From positions 60,577,991 through 60,641,990 of the forward strand of contig NC_092636.1 of the NCBI RefSeq assembly GCF_039555335.1: DNA of 64,000 nt, written 5' to 3'. The notes beneath the pieces were generated by a model, which saw only the letters and a program-made list of their open reading frames with translations, was not told the origin of the DNA and ran no database searches. Position 1 is the stretch's first letter, and the number at the start of each line of letters is the position of its first letter. Of this stretch, positions 11,565 to 21,297 are shown piece after piece. This stretch comes from Amphiura filiformis (taxonomy: Eukaryota > Echinodermata > Ophiuroidea > Amphilepidida > Amphiuridae). Both the position numbers and the translations under genes were made by a program.

Positions 11565-11909
11565 TTAAAGGAGTATTTCGTGATCCTAGCATCCTCTTTT
11601 TATGACATTTTTCAGTACATATCCACGAAAAAATCATATTCCCAAAATTTCAGTTGATTCCGATTTTGCGTTTGCGAGTTATGCATGATTATGTGTATTA
11701 CACTGCTCCATAGACAATACGTTGTAATTTCGTTCTGGTGCACCAGAACGAAATTCAAATTTCGTGATATCTTTGCTAAACGAATTAATCTGTAAGAAAT
11801 ATTTTGTACATAAACATTATGTAGCCAGAGTATTCCAGTGATATAAAAATTTAAACTTTTTTGAGAAAAGTAGGGGGATGAGGCTGTGGATCACGAAATG
11901 CCCTTTTAA
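11565..11909. mobile_element. TTAA-type MITE, copy 2 (inverted)
   Basis: It is bounded by TTAA (11565-11568, 11906-11909), with ends 'aggagtatttcgtgatcc' and 'ggatcacgaaatgccctt'. Its body matches 8934-9243 in reverse orientation, for example 'cgcaaaatcggaatcaactg' in copy 1 against 'cagttgattccgattttgcg' here. It differs by an inserted block that contains a 30-bp perfect palindrome. Together the two copies bracket the sulfotransferase-like gene. Confidence 0.75.
11726..11755. repeat. 30-bp perfect palindrome
   Basis: The half-site 'aatttcgttctggtg' is followed directly by its exact reverse complement, with no spacer. It is absent from the other MITE copy at 8934-9243, where the neighbouring sequence runs straight through. 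It could extrude as a cruciform or arise from a template switch; function is not shown. Confidence 0.8.
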
Positions 11910-12177
11910 AGGGTAACTGAATGGAATTTATACGAAGAAGGAACCTTAACTAAATCGCATCACAATCTATTACTAAGAACCTGTAGAGATACCGCCCAAC
12001 ACCGGTATCCCATGTGGCTTTGTAACAATGTGGCGCCGTATATGAGTATCACAACGCGGGTCACATCGATATCCATAAATAATACCATCTTGTATCTCAA
12101 CCATCTCTCGTAATCTATCCGTCTCATCCTGTTATAGAACCTATGCACTAGCTTAGGACAGAGTCATCTTCATTTGA

Positions 12178-12290
12178 GGGCCTATTCAGTGATTTGCTCA
12201 TTCGTAAAATCGCAAGAATCATCAACATTCAGTTTTTTGCACCTATGATGTGCTAAACCTATCATGCTAGTAGTTAAGTCGAAAGCTGAA
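12178..12290. repeat. dispersed repeat R2, copy 1
   Basis: 'attcagtgatttgctcatt' followed by 'aatcatcaacattca' and 'catgctagt' recurs at 46806-46920 with a few changes. It is non-coding; the class is unknown. Confidence 0.45.
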
Positions 12291-12416
12291 ATTAAAGACA
12301 AAATAGACATTAACATGACACTGTAATTTCTCTACTTAAAGCCATATTGTAACATTTGCTGAAGAGGACGCCCTCAATATTCATCTAAATTCTATTTTTA
12401 CACGATTGTAATGTAC

Positions 12417-13154
12417 ATAAGGTGGTACTACACCCCTTGATAAATTTCATTTTCTCAAAAAATAATTATACACTGGTAACAAAAGTTATGTATATTATAG
12501 GGACAAGGATGTACAAGGAATACATTAAAATAAAAAAACATTCCACATAACCCCCGAATGAAAAGTATTTAATTATCTTTGTAATCACTCAAAAAGCATT
12601 TTGTGTGAATTTTACATCCGAACTAAGTGCTATTAAATTTTTATGAGCCCTTTTATTTTACATGTAAAGTCTATGGGGGTGACGATTAGAAATGGACGGC
12701 AATATTGAACAAAAAAAACCATCTTGGGCCATTTTAGACACTAAAATGCCCATCAAAAAATAAGAGCACTTAGTAAATTTCACACACAATGCTACCTGAG
12801 TGAGTACAAACATAATTAAATACATTTCATTCGGAGGCTATAGCAAAAACAAAAAATGTCCTATACTTTAATGGTTATGGAACAAAGGTGAGGAATCCAG
12901 TTACTACACTGGCATTTCAGTTACTCCAGACAAGCGGTACGTTATTTATGATAAGAAAAGAGGTACCGCTAGATTGTACCTCATTTCCTAACATATATAT
13001 TGAACCACTTGTCGTGAATCACTGAAATTTCATGAAGTAATTCGATTCCTTGCCCCTATAATGTACATAACTTTTTTTTACCAGTGTGTAGTTATTTTTT
13101 GAGAAAAGTGCAAAATTAGTCTCAAAATTTATCAGGCGGTGTTGTATCGCTTTG
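12417..13154. mobile_element. fold-back MITE, TTAA family B, decayed copy
   Basis: The left arm 'ggtactacaccccttgataa' and the right arm ending in 'atttatcaggcggtgttgta' are inverted. Inside them 'taacaaaagttatgtatatt' and 'aatgtacataacttttt' pair, and the loop side carries 'gcggtac' and 'gtaccgc'. It is the same family as 38389-39280, but its ends have drifted from TTAA. Confidence 0.6.
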
Positions 13155-14540
13155 CAAATTGGCATGTATCCTGCAAAAGACTTTAGGTGCTGTAGTTTCG
13201 TAGAAATCCAAGATTTTGAATAAACCTTCTGAACAAGACGTTTAATTATTACGATGAAAATAGCATCAGTCGAACGCATGCACGATGTTCTCAACACAGT
13301 CTCAACATATCAAAAGAACCGACCCAAGTCACGTTCGAAGATGTGGCTCGCAATGTGCGCTGGCGATTTATTTTGTATTGCCTCACCTGTTTGGGCCCAA
13401 TTTAAAAGAGTAGGTTACATATCTGACAGTGGAAACTTACATTTTTTTTATGAAGAAAAAAATACAATCTATTTCTTAATATGGAAATGTTATAATATGG
13501 CTTGAAGAAGAGAAATTAACAGATGTATATATTTGAATGGGGCTTCAACTTTGTCAATACTGCTGTTTTCCTTATTTTTGCCAAATTTTGATGACTCGTC
13601 CTTCACTTGATACACAGTTTTGACTTTTTTTTACACTTTCGCTGGGATCACTGTAGGCCCTACATCATGCAGTTATTGTTAACTACATGTATGCACACAA
13701 CACAGGGGCACTCACATAGGTAATTGATCCGTACTAGTAGCGCTGTGCTGTGGGTATATGAGATGAACTAGTTAGCGTCATATATCAAAAAGTATAAAAG
13801 CTCTGATTTTAGTACTTGCTCTATGTTTCCATTACTTATTCTTTTCAAAATATCTGAATTTTTAATTCGGTACAAGCTTTAATAACGGGGGAGCATGCAT
13901 TTGTATGAGAAAGGAAATCTACCATCTTATCCAAACTCCCGTGTTAATCCAATGCACATTTTGCTTCACCGGGCCGCCCTGACTTGGTCGCGTTTGGAAG
14001 AGGAGTGCCACCAAACCGTAATAGGTACAAATTTAGTACTTTCTGTCAATCAAGTATGGTTTATTTTCTACATGTTAATCTTTAAATTATTAGCATAGTC
14101 CTTATAATAACGGTGGAGTGCCTTGATGAGTAAATGATAGCAAACCAGTGAAAAATTCCCAAAATCAGTCAGTGGAGCCCCACCCCTACATGTCAATAGC
14201 GTCATTATCGATTGGATTAGTCGACCGTAGCTGACAATTCGATCGCTCATTGGATTAATATTATCACGTGGTAAAAAATGTGCATTGGACAATTGATTAC
14301 TATAATGGTTTAGTACTGCATATTTCGGTTTAATCTTCACTAAGCGGGTTTATGGCTGAAAAGGTCACGGTGAATTTGCCGTGGACAAAACTGCACTATG
14401 ATGTGATGCTATCCACCGGGAAACCTTCACGGAGCAATTTGTATGATAATATAATAAAACAGGTTATAGGTATAACTGTCATCTTAGAACTGTCCACCAA
14501 CATGGCTGCCATTTCAATTTTTATCATGGCTATTCGCAGT
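13155..14540. other. gene-free stretch
   Basis: There are short open frames at 13254-13505 and 13895-14098, but neither has recognisable motifs, splice signals or protein-like composition. I see no gene, and no repeat that recurs in this window. Confidence 0.4.
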
Positions 14541-14843
14541 AGAAGTTATGATGTAACAGGATTAACTACCGTTGAATTAGGTTTAAACAACTTTTGAATA
14601 TATCGCACTGCACTGTACGTGCACGCAGTACCTCTGCAATGAACCATAGATGTCAAAAAACAGGGACGAAGACCTTAATCGTAATTCTATATAGAATATT
14701 CATATTATGCTGATCACTCACACCTGTAAGATTGATATCTTTGAAGTGCAAAGATGATGACTGCAACCTGTTATAGTGCAGGGCGATATATATTTTTAAA
14801 CCCCTGTTGCTATAGTAATTAATCTTGTTACATCATCACTTCT
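14541..14843. mobile_element. fold-back element family C, copy 1
   Basis: The left arm 'gatgtaacaggattaactac' and the right arm 'gtaattaatcttgttacatc' are inverted. Further in, 'atatatcgc' pairs with 'gcgatatat'. Two related copies lie at 47261-47554 and 47626-47873. The small open frames that cross the left arm in different copies look alike only because of the repeat. Confidence 0.6.
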
Positions 14844-15026
14844 ACGGCTTATAAACGCGATTTGATTGGTTTAATGCATAGGATCTATTATTGTTCACAT
14901 ACTACTGCCCTCAATTTAAATTGGGTACATGATTTTGCAATAGACTAAATTTGTGAGACTGGATTGTGATACCATTATTTGTGCACCATATATTACCAGG
15001 GAAGTCGTGTATTTTTAATTATTATT

Positions 15027-15036
15027 TTTATTTATT
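15027..15036 (-). terminator. poly(A) signal of the GPCR at 15105-16136
   Basis: On the minus strand the sequence reads AATAAATAAA about 70 nt past the receptor stop codon, a good position for 3' end formation. Confidence 0.5.
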
Positions 15037-15104
15037 TAATCTTTCATCTGCACTCACCAAACATTTTGCTCATTTCATGTTATTTAACTTTATATCGGAA
15101 GAAT

Positions 15105-16136
15105 TCATATTTGTATTACCTGTGTATTACTGGATCTCAGACACGCAATGCAACATAATGAGCGAAAGGCATCTCGAAACTGTCTATTCATCATACCATA
15201 AATCCACACATTGCAAACAGAATTGAACATAGCAATCCATGTAGTCATTGTATACACGTATTCAGGAAAATCAACCGGACATGTATCCCCTAATGCCAAG
15301 CACATCATGGTGCAGCCGTGTAATGTCCAACATAGTACAAAGGTCCCTATTACAATAAATAGCATCGATGCCGCCTTGATGTCACGTTTTAACCTCAAAG
15401 AACGTGCACTGTTTTCGATCCTAGGCTGTGTATCCGAATCAGACACAATCTGATTGTGTGACGAAGGCGGAGAAAGTGTATCCAACATAGCTAGTTGTCG
15501 TAAATGGCGTCGGGCAACTTTGAAAATGCTGGCGTAACAAAATATCATCACCCCTAATGGTAAAAAGTACATTACAACCATTATTGTGTAAGTGAAAGAT
15601 ACGTCGTGTGCCCAATTTACAGTACACAAGTATTCGTTAGTATAATAAATGTACTCAGACCATCCTAAAATTGGACAAAGTGATAATACTAACCCTTCTA
15701 GCCAGATAAATGTGATTACAATTAGGATAAGACGGTTTGTTATTTTCAAGTGATACACCATGCTATGTACAATGGCACAGTACCTTTCATATGCAATTGC
15801 GCCTAGTGTGTTCATACCTGCCGCGCCTAGTATCAGAGCAAAGGTTCCAGTCAAATTGCAAGATGCATCTTCAAATGGCCAATCTCCAATGATACTACAA
15901 ATAAACATGAAAGGCATGATCAGTAGACCAGCTAAAAGATCAGCTACGGCGAGATTTGCAACAAATATGGATGTCTTATTTTGCAAAGATTTAGTTTTGT
16001 AGATGGCCAGAAGAATTCCGATATTCCCAACTGCACTTCCAATCATAATTAGTCCAATCGTAATAGTCTGAAACACAATTGCCACAGTTGAGCGCTGATC
16101 AATCGCAGTGATTATGATTTTTTTATTTGAATTCAT
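15105..16136 (-). CDS. rhodopsin-class GPCR, amine/melatonin-like, intronless
   Basis: A 343-residue seven-helix receptor in one exon, starting at the ATG at 16136. It has GN at 37-38 in helix 1, LAVAD (D66) in helix 2, C93 before helix 3, ERY at 117-119, and a long basic third inner loop. Helix 6 has CWTLHG and so lacks the usual proline of CWxP. Helix 7 has NVWIY at 309-313 in place of NPxxY. A CC pair follows helix 8 and may be palmitoylated. The N-terminal tail is only about 20 residues and has no NxS/T site. Overall it looks like the biogenic-amine/melatonin/opsin side of class A. The ligand is unknown. Confidence 0.85.
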   Translation of the reverse strand: MNSNKKIIITAIDQRSTVAIVFQTITIGLIMIGSAVGNIGILLAIYKTKSLQNKTSIFVANLAVADLLAGLLIMPFMFICSIIGDWPFEDASCNLTGTFALILGAAGMNTLGAIAYERYCAIVHSMVYHLKITNRLILIVITFIWLEGLVLSLCPILGWSEYIYYTNEYLCTVNWAHDVSFTYTIMVVMYFLPLGVMIFCYASIFKVARRHLRQLAMLDTLSPPSSHNQIVSDSDTQPRIENSARSLRLKRDIKAASMLFIVIGTFVLCWTLHGCTMMCLALGDTCPVDFPEYVYTMTTWIAMFNSVCNVWIYGMMNRQFRDAFRSLCCIACLRSSNTQVIQI

Positions 16137-16204
16137 ATTGCAATGATGTTTTGGCTACCTCAGTCAGGACTTAGTTTGCTTCACTGTACCTAAGGGAGCG
16201 GGGA

Positions 16205-16339
16205 GGTGGATGGAATAAAATCACCAAATATGTCAGTGCTGAGAGAGAACTTAACAACAATCCTCCTTGCGTCAATGTTGAAGCGGTAGAAGTACTAGCT
16301 AGACTTCTGCAGAAGAAGTGTGACACATTGTATGAAGGT
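16205..16339 (+). other. candidate orphan exon, unknown protein
   Basis: A 45-codon open stretch with protein-like composition (it contains ELNNNPPCVNVEAVEVLARL) ends exactly at a strong donor GTAAGT (16340-16345). The frame is open back to a TAG near 16172 and contains no ATG, so it would be an internal exon entered at an acceptor such as the 'cctaag' around 16192. I do not recognise the family and see no partner exon nearby. It lies just upstream of the minus-strand GPCR, so it may be a remnant of another gene. Confidence 0.35.
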
Positions 16340-17329
16340 GTAAGTAGATCAGAGTCGGGTTGGATCCCAGGAGATGTCGATATAGTAATAATGATATTGT
16401 TAGTCCATTAGTCTATCCTAGACTATAACCATCTCTCAAAGTCCGTAGCGCACAGATTGCATTAGTGGAATTGTCGACAGATATCATCTGTTTTCACCAG
16501 CCACCTATGTCTTGCTGACTATCGGCGTCATCAGTCGCTTGCATCACACTTCAGCTCAAACATGCCTTTCAGTATTTATAACCTATTGCGACCTTTAGAG
16601 CAAAGTGCGTCACTCTTTTTGTTACTATTAGTGATGAATGCTTAATGACTAATTTATATCGTGCGTTTTCTTCTCCTAATGTCTTGATCCGGATATAAGT
16701 ATGATAAAGGGAAGATTACCCGGGAAGATTGATTGTTTCTTATCAAACCAGGTAATGGTCTTCTTTCAACAAACTGTTTGTCGTCTCTGAGGACATGTAA
16801 GGAGTGATCTATCGTCTATAACTCCGCAGTCACTTTTTCGTTGAAGTATATGTGCTTGCAATACATTTGAAAGTGATGTTTGAAATGAATTATGAAATTA
16901 GTGAAATTTGAACTATTTCCAGCTTTTTACTAAAGTTATATGTTTTAAGAATATAACGTGCCTGCGACACGAGATATTTTCTGAAGGGTAGGGCAAAGTA
17001 CACCATGTTATTCCTTTACGTCTATGTACCTAGCTGTCTATACCAATGCTAAAAGAGCACTTATCCACTTGTCCCATAACTAAGTATCCACTGATGTCTT
17101 GACATGAATGAGTGATTATAAAGCAAATATTTCTGATGGAGAAACGACCCTAAAACCTAAATATCTATGAAAAAAACCTATATTGTGCATGCTCTTAAAA
17201 TAATTACATATATACATGATAGGGCATGTCCGTTTATTTTAAAGAGTTTCCTATATAATGGCAATAATGGCGTGTCAAAATTTCCGAAAAGTATTCTTGC
17301 AACATTATTTTGACTGAACTATCAAAGAA

Positions 17330-17480
17330 GCTAGCCTGGTTGCACGCGCTTTAACTTATGATAGCAAGGTCGGGGATTCGAATCCTGGTGCTGCATTCGT
17401 ATTGTGCCTTTGCTTTTAACCTCTCATGCCTCTCTCCATCGAGGAGTGAGCGGCCAATGGACAGGAAAAGCGATGCGTAC
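17330..17480 (+). repeat. tRNA-derived SINE-like sequence
   Basis: 'tagcctggttgcacgc' resembles a pol III A box and 'ggggattcgaatcctgg' is a good B box about 40 bp downstream. It is followed by a non-tRNA body. The cloverleaf is imperfect, so it is not a working tRNA gene. Confidence 0.5.
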
Positions 17481-17496
17481 TAGCTTCACTGTTACT

Positions 17497-17691
17497 TTAA
17501 GGGATCGGATAGCAACGTTTGAACAGTATTTTTGTGTGATCTGAGAGCACATCGGACACATCCAGTTGCATTCTAAATGCGAGAAATGTCCTTCTGATAT
17601 CAATCAATTTTTACTATTAAAGTTATTTGATATCAGAAATTCCTGTGCTCCACAAAAAATACTATGCAAACGTTGCTATCAGATTCCTTAA
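17497..17691. mobile_element. TTAA-bounded MITE, 195 bp
   Basis: TTAA lies at both ends (17497-17500, 17688-17691). The inverted arms are about 40 bp: 'gggatcggatagcaacgttt' against 'aaacgttgctatcagattcc', then 'gtatttttgtg' against 'cacaaaaaatac'. A decayed relative lies near 6018-6110. It stands 360 bp upstream of esterase exon 1A. Confidence 0.75.
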
Positions 17692-18050
17692 CTACTATTG
17701 TAAATATTTAATCACAGAAATAAATATACAGTTGTATGTTCAACGCTGTGTACTTTTTCTGCCATGACGATTTTCAAGAGAAATAATATTTCATGATATT
17801 GATCTCACTCAATTCCTACTGCATGCATTAATTACACTAAAAATCAGGTCGAGTTTACAGTTTCACTGAACAAATCGTGACTTGTATCGGATCAATAGCA
17901 TTTTCGAATTCAACAAATCCGGTCAACCGAAGCCCTGACCGTGACAATCAAAGGTGTGCCACATATACATACGAGAACGTTAAGTTATCAGTCATGTAAG
18001 ACTCATGTAGTGACTTTCTATAGTTTACAACTGTCACCAACAATATCATT

Positions 18051-19806
18051 ATGGCGAAATTTATTTACGAATCATGTTATCTTTCTTCAATAATTGTGAC
18101 AATTTGTTTTTTAGCCGTTGTTAATTCTCAAAATGTGACTGAAATGATGACCACAATTAAAGTTGTGACGACTGGAATTGGTGCAACAACTGAGAGTGGT
18201 AGTATACCAGGAACAACCGATAGTGGTAGTATACCAGGAACAACCGATAGTGGTAGTATACCAGGAACAACCGATAGTGGTAGTATACCAGGAACAACCG
18301 ATAGTGGTAGTATACCAGGAACAACCGATAGTGGTAGTATACCAGGAACAACCGATAGTGGTAGTATACCAGGAACAACTATTATGTCAGGTACAATTGA
18401 TAGTGGCGTTCCAGCAGGTACTGCACCAGTGTTTAATACAACATTAGGTTTAGTGTCTGGTAAATCGCTGGATGTTATTGATAACAACACTGTGTTTGCC
18501 TACTTGGTATTCCATACGCAGCTCCACCAATCGACAATCTTCGTTTTGCTAAACCACAACCAGCAACGCAATGGAATGGTACCTTTAACGCTGTGGCATA
18601 TGGACCTGCTTGTCCTCAACATAAGAATCCATTTTTGGACGAAAGCCTCAATGAAGATTGCCTTTCGCTTAATGTCTTTGTACCACAAGTTTCAAACAGT
18701 GATCCGCTTCCTATAATGGTACATATACCTGGCGGACGCTTTACTTTCTATGGAAGTGAAGTTGAACCGGGCGAAAATTTGGCAGCAACCGGAAAAGTTA
18801 TTGTAGTTTCGTTGAATTATCGAGTTGGGGTATTTGGATTTTTAAATACCAATGACGACTGTGCCAGAGGTAACTGGGGCTTATGGGATCAACACCTCGC
18901 CATTAAGTGGGTAAAAGACAACGCGGAGAGATTTGGTGGGGATCCAAATCAGATTACTATATTTGGTAAGTCGTCAGGCGCAAATAGTGTACTGTACCAA
19001 GCTTTATCTCCACTCAACTCCAATGAAGACTTTAAGCGTGTGATCGCTCAAAGTCCTATACATTTTAACTACAGAAGCAATGATCCGTACTCAGGTGCAG
19101 ACTTAACGAGAACGCTGGCAAAGAATCTTGGTTATGATAATGTGAAGGACTCGAAAGGGATGCTTCAATATCTACGCAACCAATCTGTTTCAGATCTCTT
19201 AGCAGAATACGCCAACTTGCCAATATCATTCTATCCTGTCATGGACGATGAGTTTTTACGTGGGACTGATCTGTTTGATTCAGATGTCGACATTAGTCAA
19301 TATGATCTCTTGATAGGGTACAACTCGGGTGACATGTCAGCATCATATGGCAATAGGCAACCTGCATTAAATAAACAGGAGTTCTTTGACTATATCGACA
19401 CCAGATTAGAAGGACTCTGTCGTGATTATGACGAATGCCAGAACAAAGCTTTAGCTGTTCAAGCATCTGCATTTGCATACAACAATATACAAGATTTAAA
19501 TACCAATGAAACATTGAACATTGCCCGAGCGATGGAAATTGCTCTTGATACAAGTTTTTCTTCATTTGTCTCTTTTCTTGCGCGTGATCATCAAGCACGT
19601 GGAGGCAATACATATGCCTACGAATTCACCTATGCAGACACTGAGTTCTGGCCAGTTCAAGCACCCCCAAATATCCTTCCACGCCCAGGACATGTAGAGG
19701 ATGTGTATTATGTATTTGGTACAGATGCCATTAGTAAGGGAAATGCGGACCAACGTGCACTGTCGTATGCATTTATGCAATACTGGACCAACTTTGCCAT
19801 CAATGG
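18051..19806 (+). CDS. carboxylesterase exon 1A (signal peptide, repeat stalk, esterase domain)
   Basis: The ATG at 18051 opens a signal peptide (residues 1-26), a Ser/Thr/Gly stalk with seven nine-residue repeats, and a carboxylesterase/cholinesterase-type domain. GKSSG holds the serine nucleophile (GxSxG), an Asp stands in the acid position (NSGD), and the His lies in GHVEDVYYVFG. The exon ends at AAT GG|GTAAGT, the same phase as exon 1B. One base is missing at about 18506 relative to 1B ('ttggtatt' against 'ttgggtatt'), which breaks the frame in a G run. No matching second exon lies between here and 21298, so it may splice to the shared exon at 25372, or be a stranded duplicate. The core is nearly identical to exon 1B. 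Confidence 0.7.
18192..18380 (+). repeat. 27-bp coding minisatellite, seven units
   Basis: Seven consecutive 27-bp units encode ESGSIPGTT once and DSGSIPGTT six times. The six D units are identical at the DNA level except for the last base of the last one, which indicates recent expansion. Paralogous exon 1B has only a short non-repeated stalk at this place. The Ser/Thr-rich repeat would be a natural O-glycosylated, mucin-like spacer. Confidence 0.95.
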
Positions 19807-19832
19807 GTAAGTACAGGGTTAAAGTTATTACT

Positions 19833-20028
19833 ATTGACCTTTTCGGTAAATCCCATAACCCTTTGCGAGTAGACCTGAGAACTCGTCATTTGACATCACG
19901 CCGACTTGCAATGCGCAGTAACGATGTTCGATAAACGATGTGCGCATCGGCGCGGAGCGGCGTGACGCAAAATGACGAGTTCTTAGGTGTACTCGCAAAG
20001 GCTTATGGGATTTACCGAAAAGGTCAAT
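19833..20028. mobile_element. MITE with ~70-bp inverted arms
   Basis: The left arm 'attgaccttttcggtaaatc' and the right arm 'gatttaccgaaaaggtcaat' are exact inverses. Pairing continues inward through 'cccata...cctttgcgagta' and 'gaactcgtcattt'. It sits 26 bp after the splice donor of esterase exon 1A. A diverged relative lies at 29262-29400. Confidence 0.8.
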
Positions 20029-21297
20029 TCTTAACTGTCAAGGTTGTACTATTACAAAGAAGCAGTGCACCACTGAACTCCTTGATTACAAGTCCAAAGC
20101 AAGATCGGTATGTCAATTCTTGGGAATCTTATCAAAAGCACAACTTGAGGAGCTAAAGAAAAGAAGATCGTCGTCTGACTATTTCACTCCAAATACATTA
20201 TGATACTACATTAATATGACAACACTTGATATGCATTCGAAGATGTTTATGAAATATAATCTGAAGAGTGAAATATGTCTTTTGCTGGTGAAAGGGATAA
20301 CTTTGTTGATAATGCAACAGTAAGCCGGGACAGTAAGTAAATTATTTACAAATCATAATCCATGATCTTTGAAATATGATAGCGATCCATTCCAGGTGGC
20401 GGTATTTAGCATCTTTACTTCTGTATACTTAAAACAGGGTTTTGTTATTTTTCCGAAATAATACGTAGTACATCTTACCGAAACTTTAGCAATAAACTAA
20501 AATAATAAACAGGATATTACAATAGGTCTTTCTGTCAATAATTATCTAAAATATTGAGCATAACTTGGGCAGTAAATAATGGCAACCCATTCAGTTACAC
20601 CGGAATTATTATTGAATCCCATGAAGCATTTATTACTTTTGAGAATCTCGAGCAATGTGAATGTGGACAAAACATATTATTTTGATAATATTTTATAATT
20701 ATATTATATATAATAAGCAGACATAATATTATAAATGTTCAAATAGAATCGAGGGGTTCTACAAAATACAAGATATAATAAGTTTTATACGACATCCTTT
20801 GACTCATTTGCATGACTTACACCACATTGATAAGTTGTTAGTGACTAAAGGTTACTAGCTTATACCATGTATACCATCAACCGATATATTGGTCGAACTT
20901 GAGTTTTTATCTTTAATAGTATAGCATCAACCTACTATAGACTTAAAATGAGTGTGCCGGTACAAATGGAAGCTAAGCACAGTTTTTAGCCATTTCTCAT
21001 TATCATACAAAATCGACATGCAAGTGCAAGTTGTGTTCTTTGTGGCAGGGCAGCCGGCATGACGTAAAATTAAGGTCACATGAGTCACGCCTCAGTACAC
21101 TAAACTTTTGCTGAGCGTATTGAAAGGAACAATTGCATTGAGAATACGGTAATATCTTAACTATATTCACCTGTGGCCATGACCATGCTCATCAAGGTGT
21201 GAAACAAGGTAGTTTGTCACACTGACTACTAATGTGCAGGTAAAATAGAAGTATGAAAGGGAGTTTCAATTATTAAGGCAGACAGCATACGCCAAAC
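20029..21297. other. gene-free stretch upstream of exon 1B
   Basis: AT-rich non-coding DNA. No esterase-like exon is present here, which matters because exon 1A has no second exon of its own. If exon 1B has its own promoter it must lie here, but I see no clear TATA box close to the ATG at 21298. Confidence 0.4.

Noticed and set aside
14352-14597. Open frame ending GLTTVELGLNNF, resembling one at 47084-47323
   Set aside because: Both frames cross the arm of fold-back family C. The likeness comes from the repeat, not from a shared protein.
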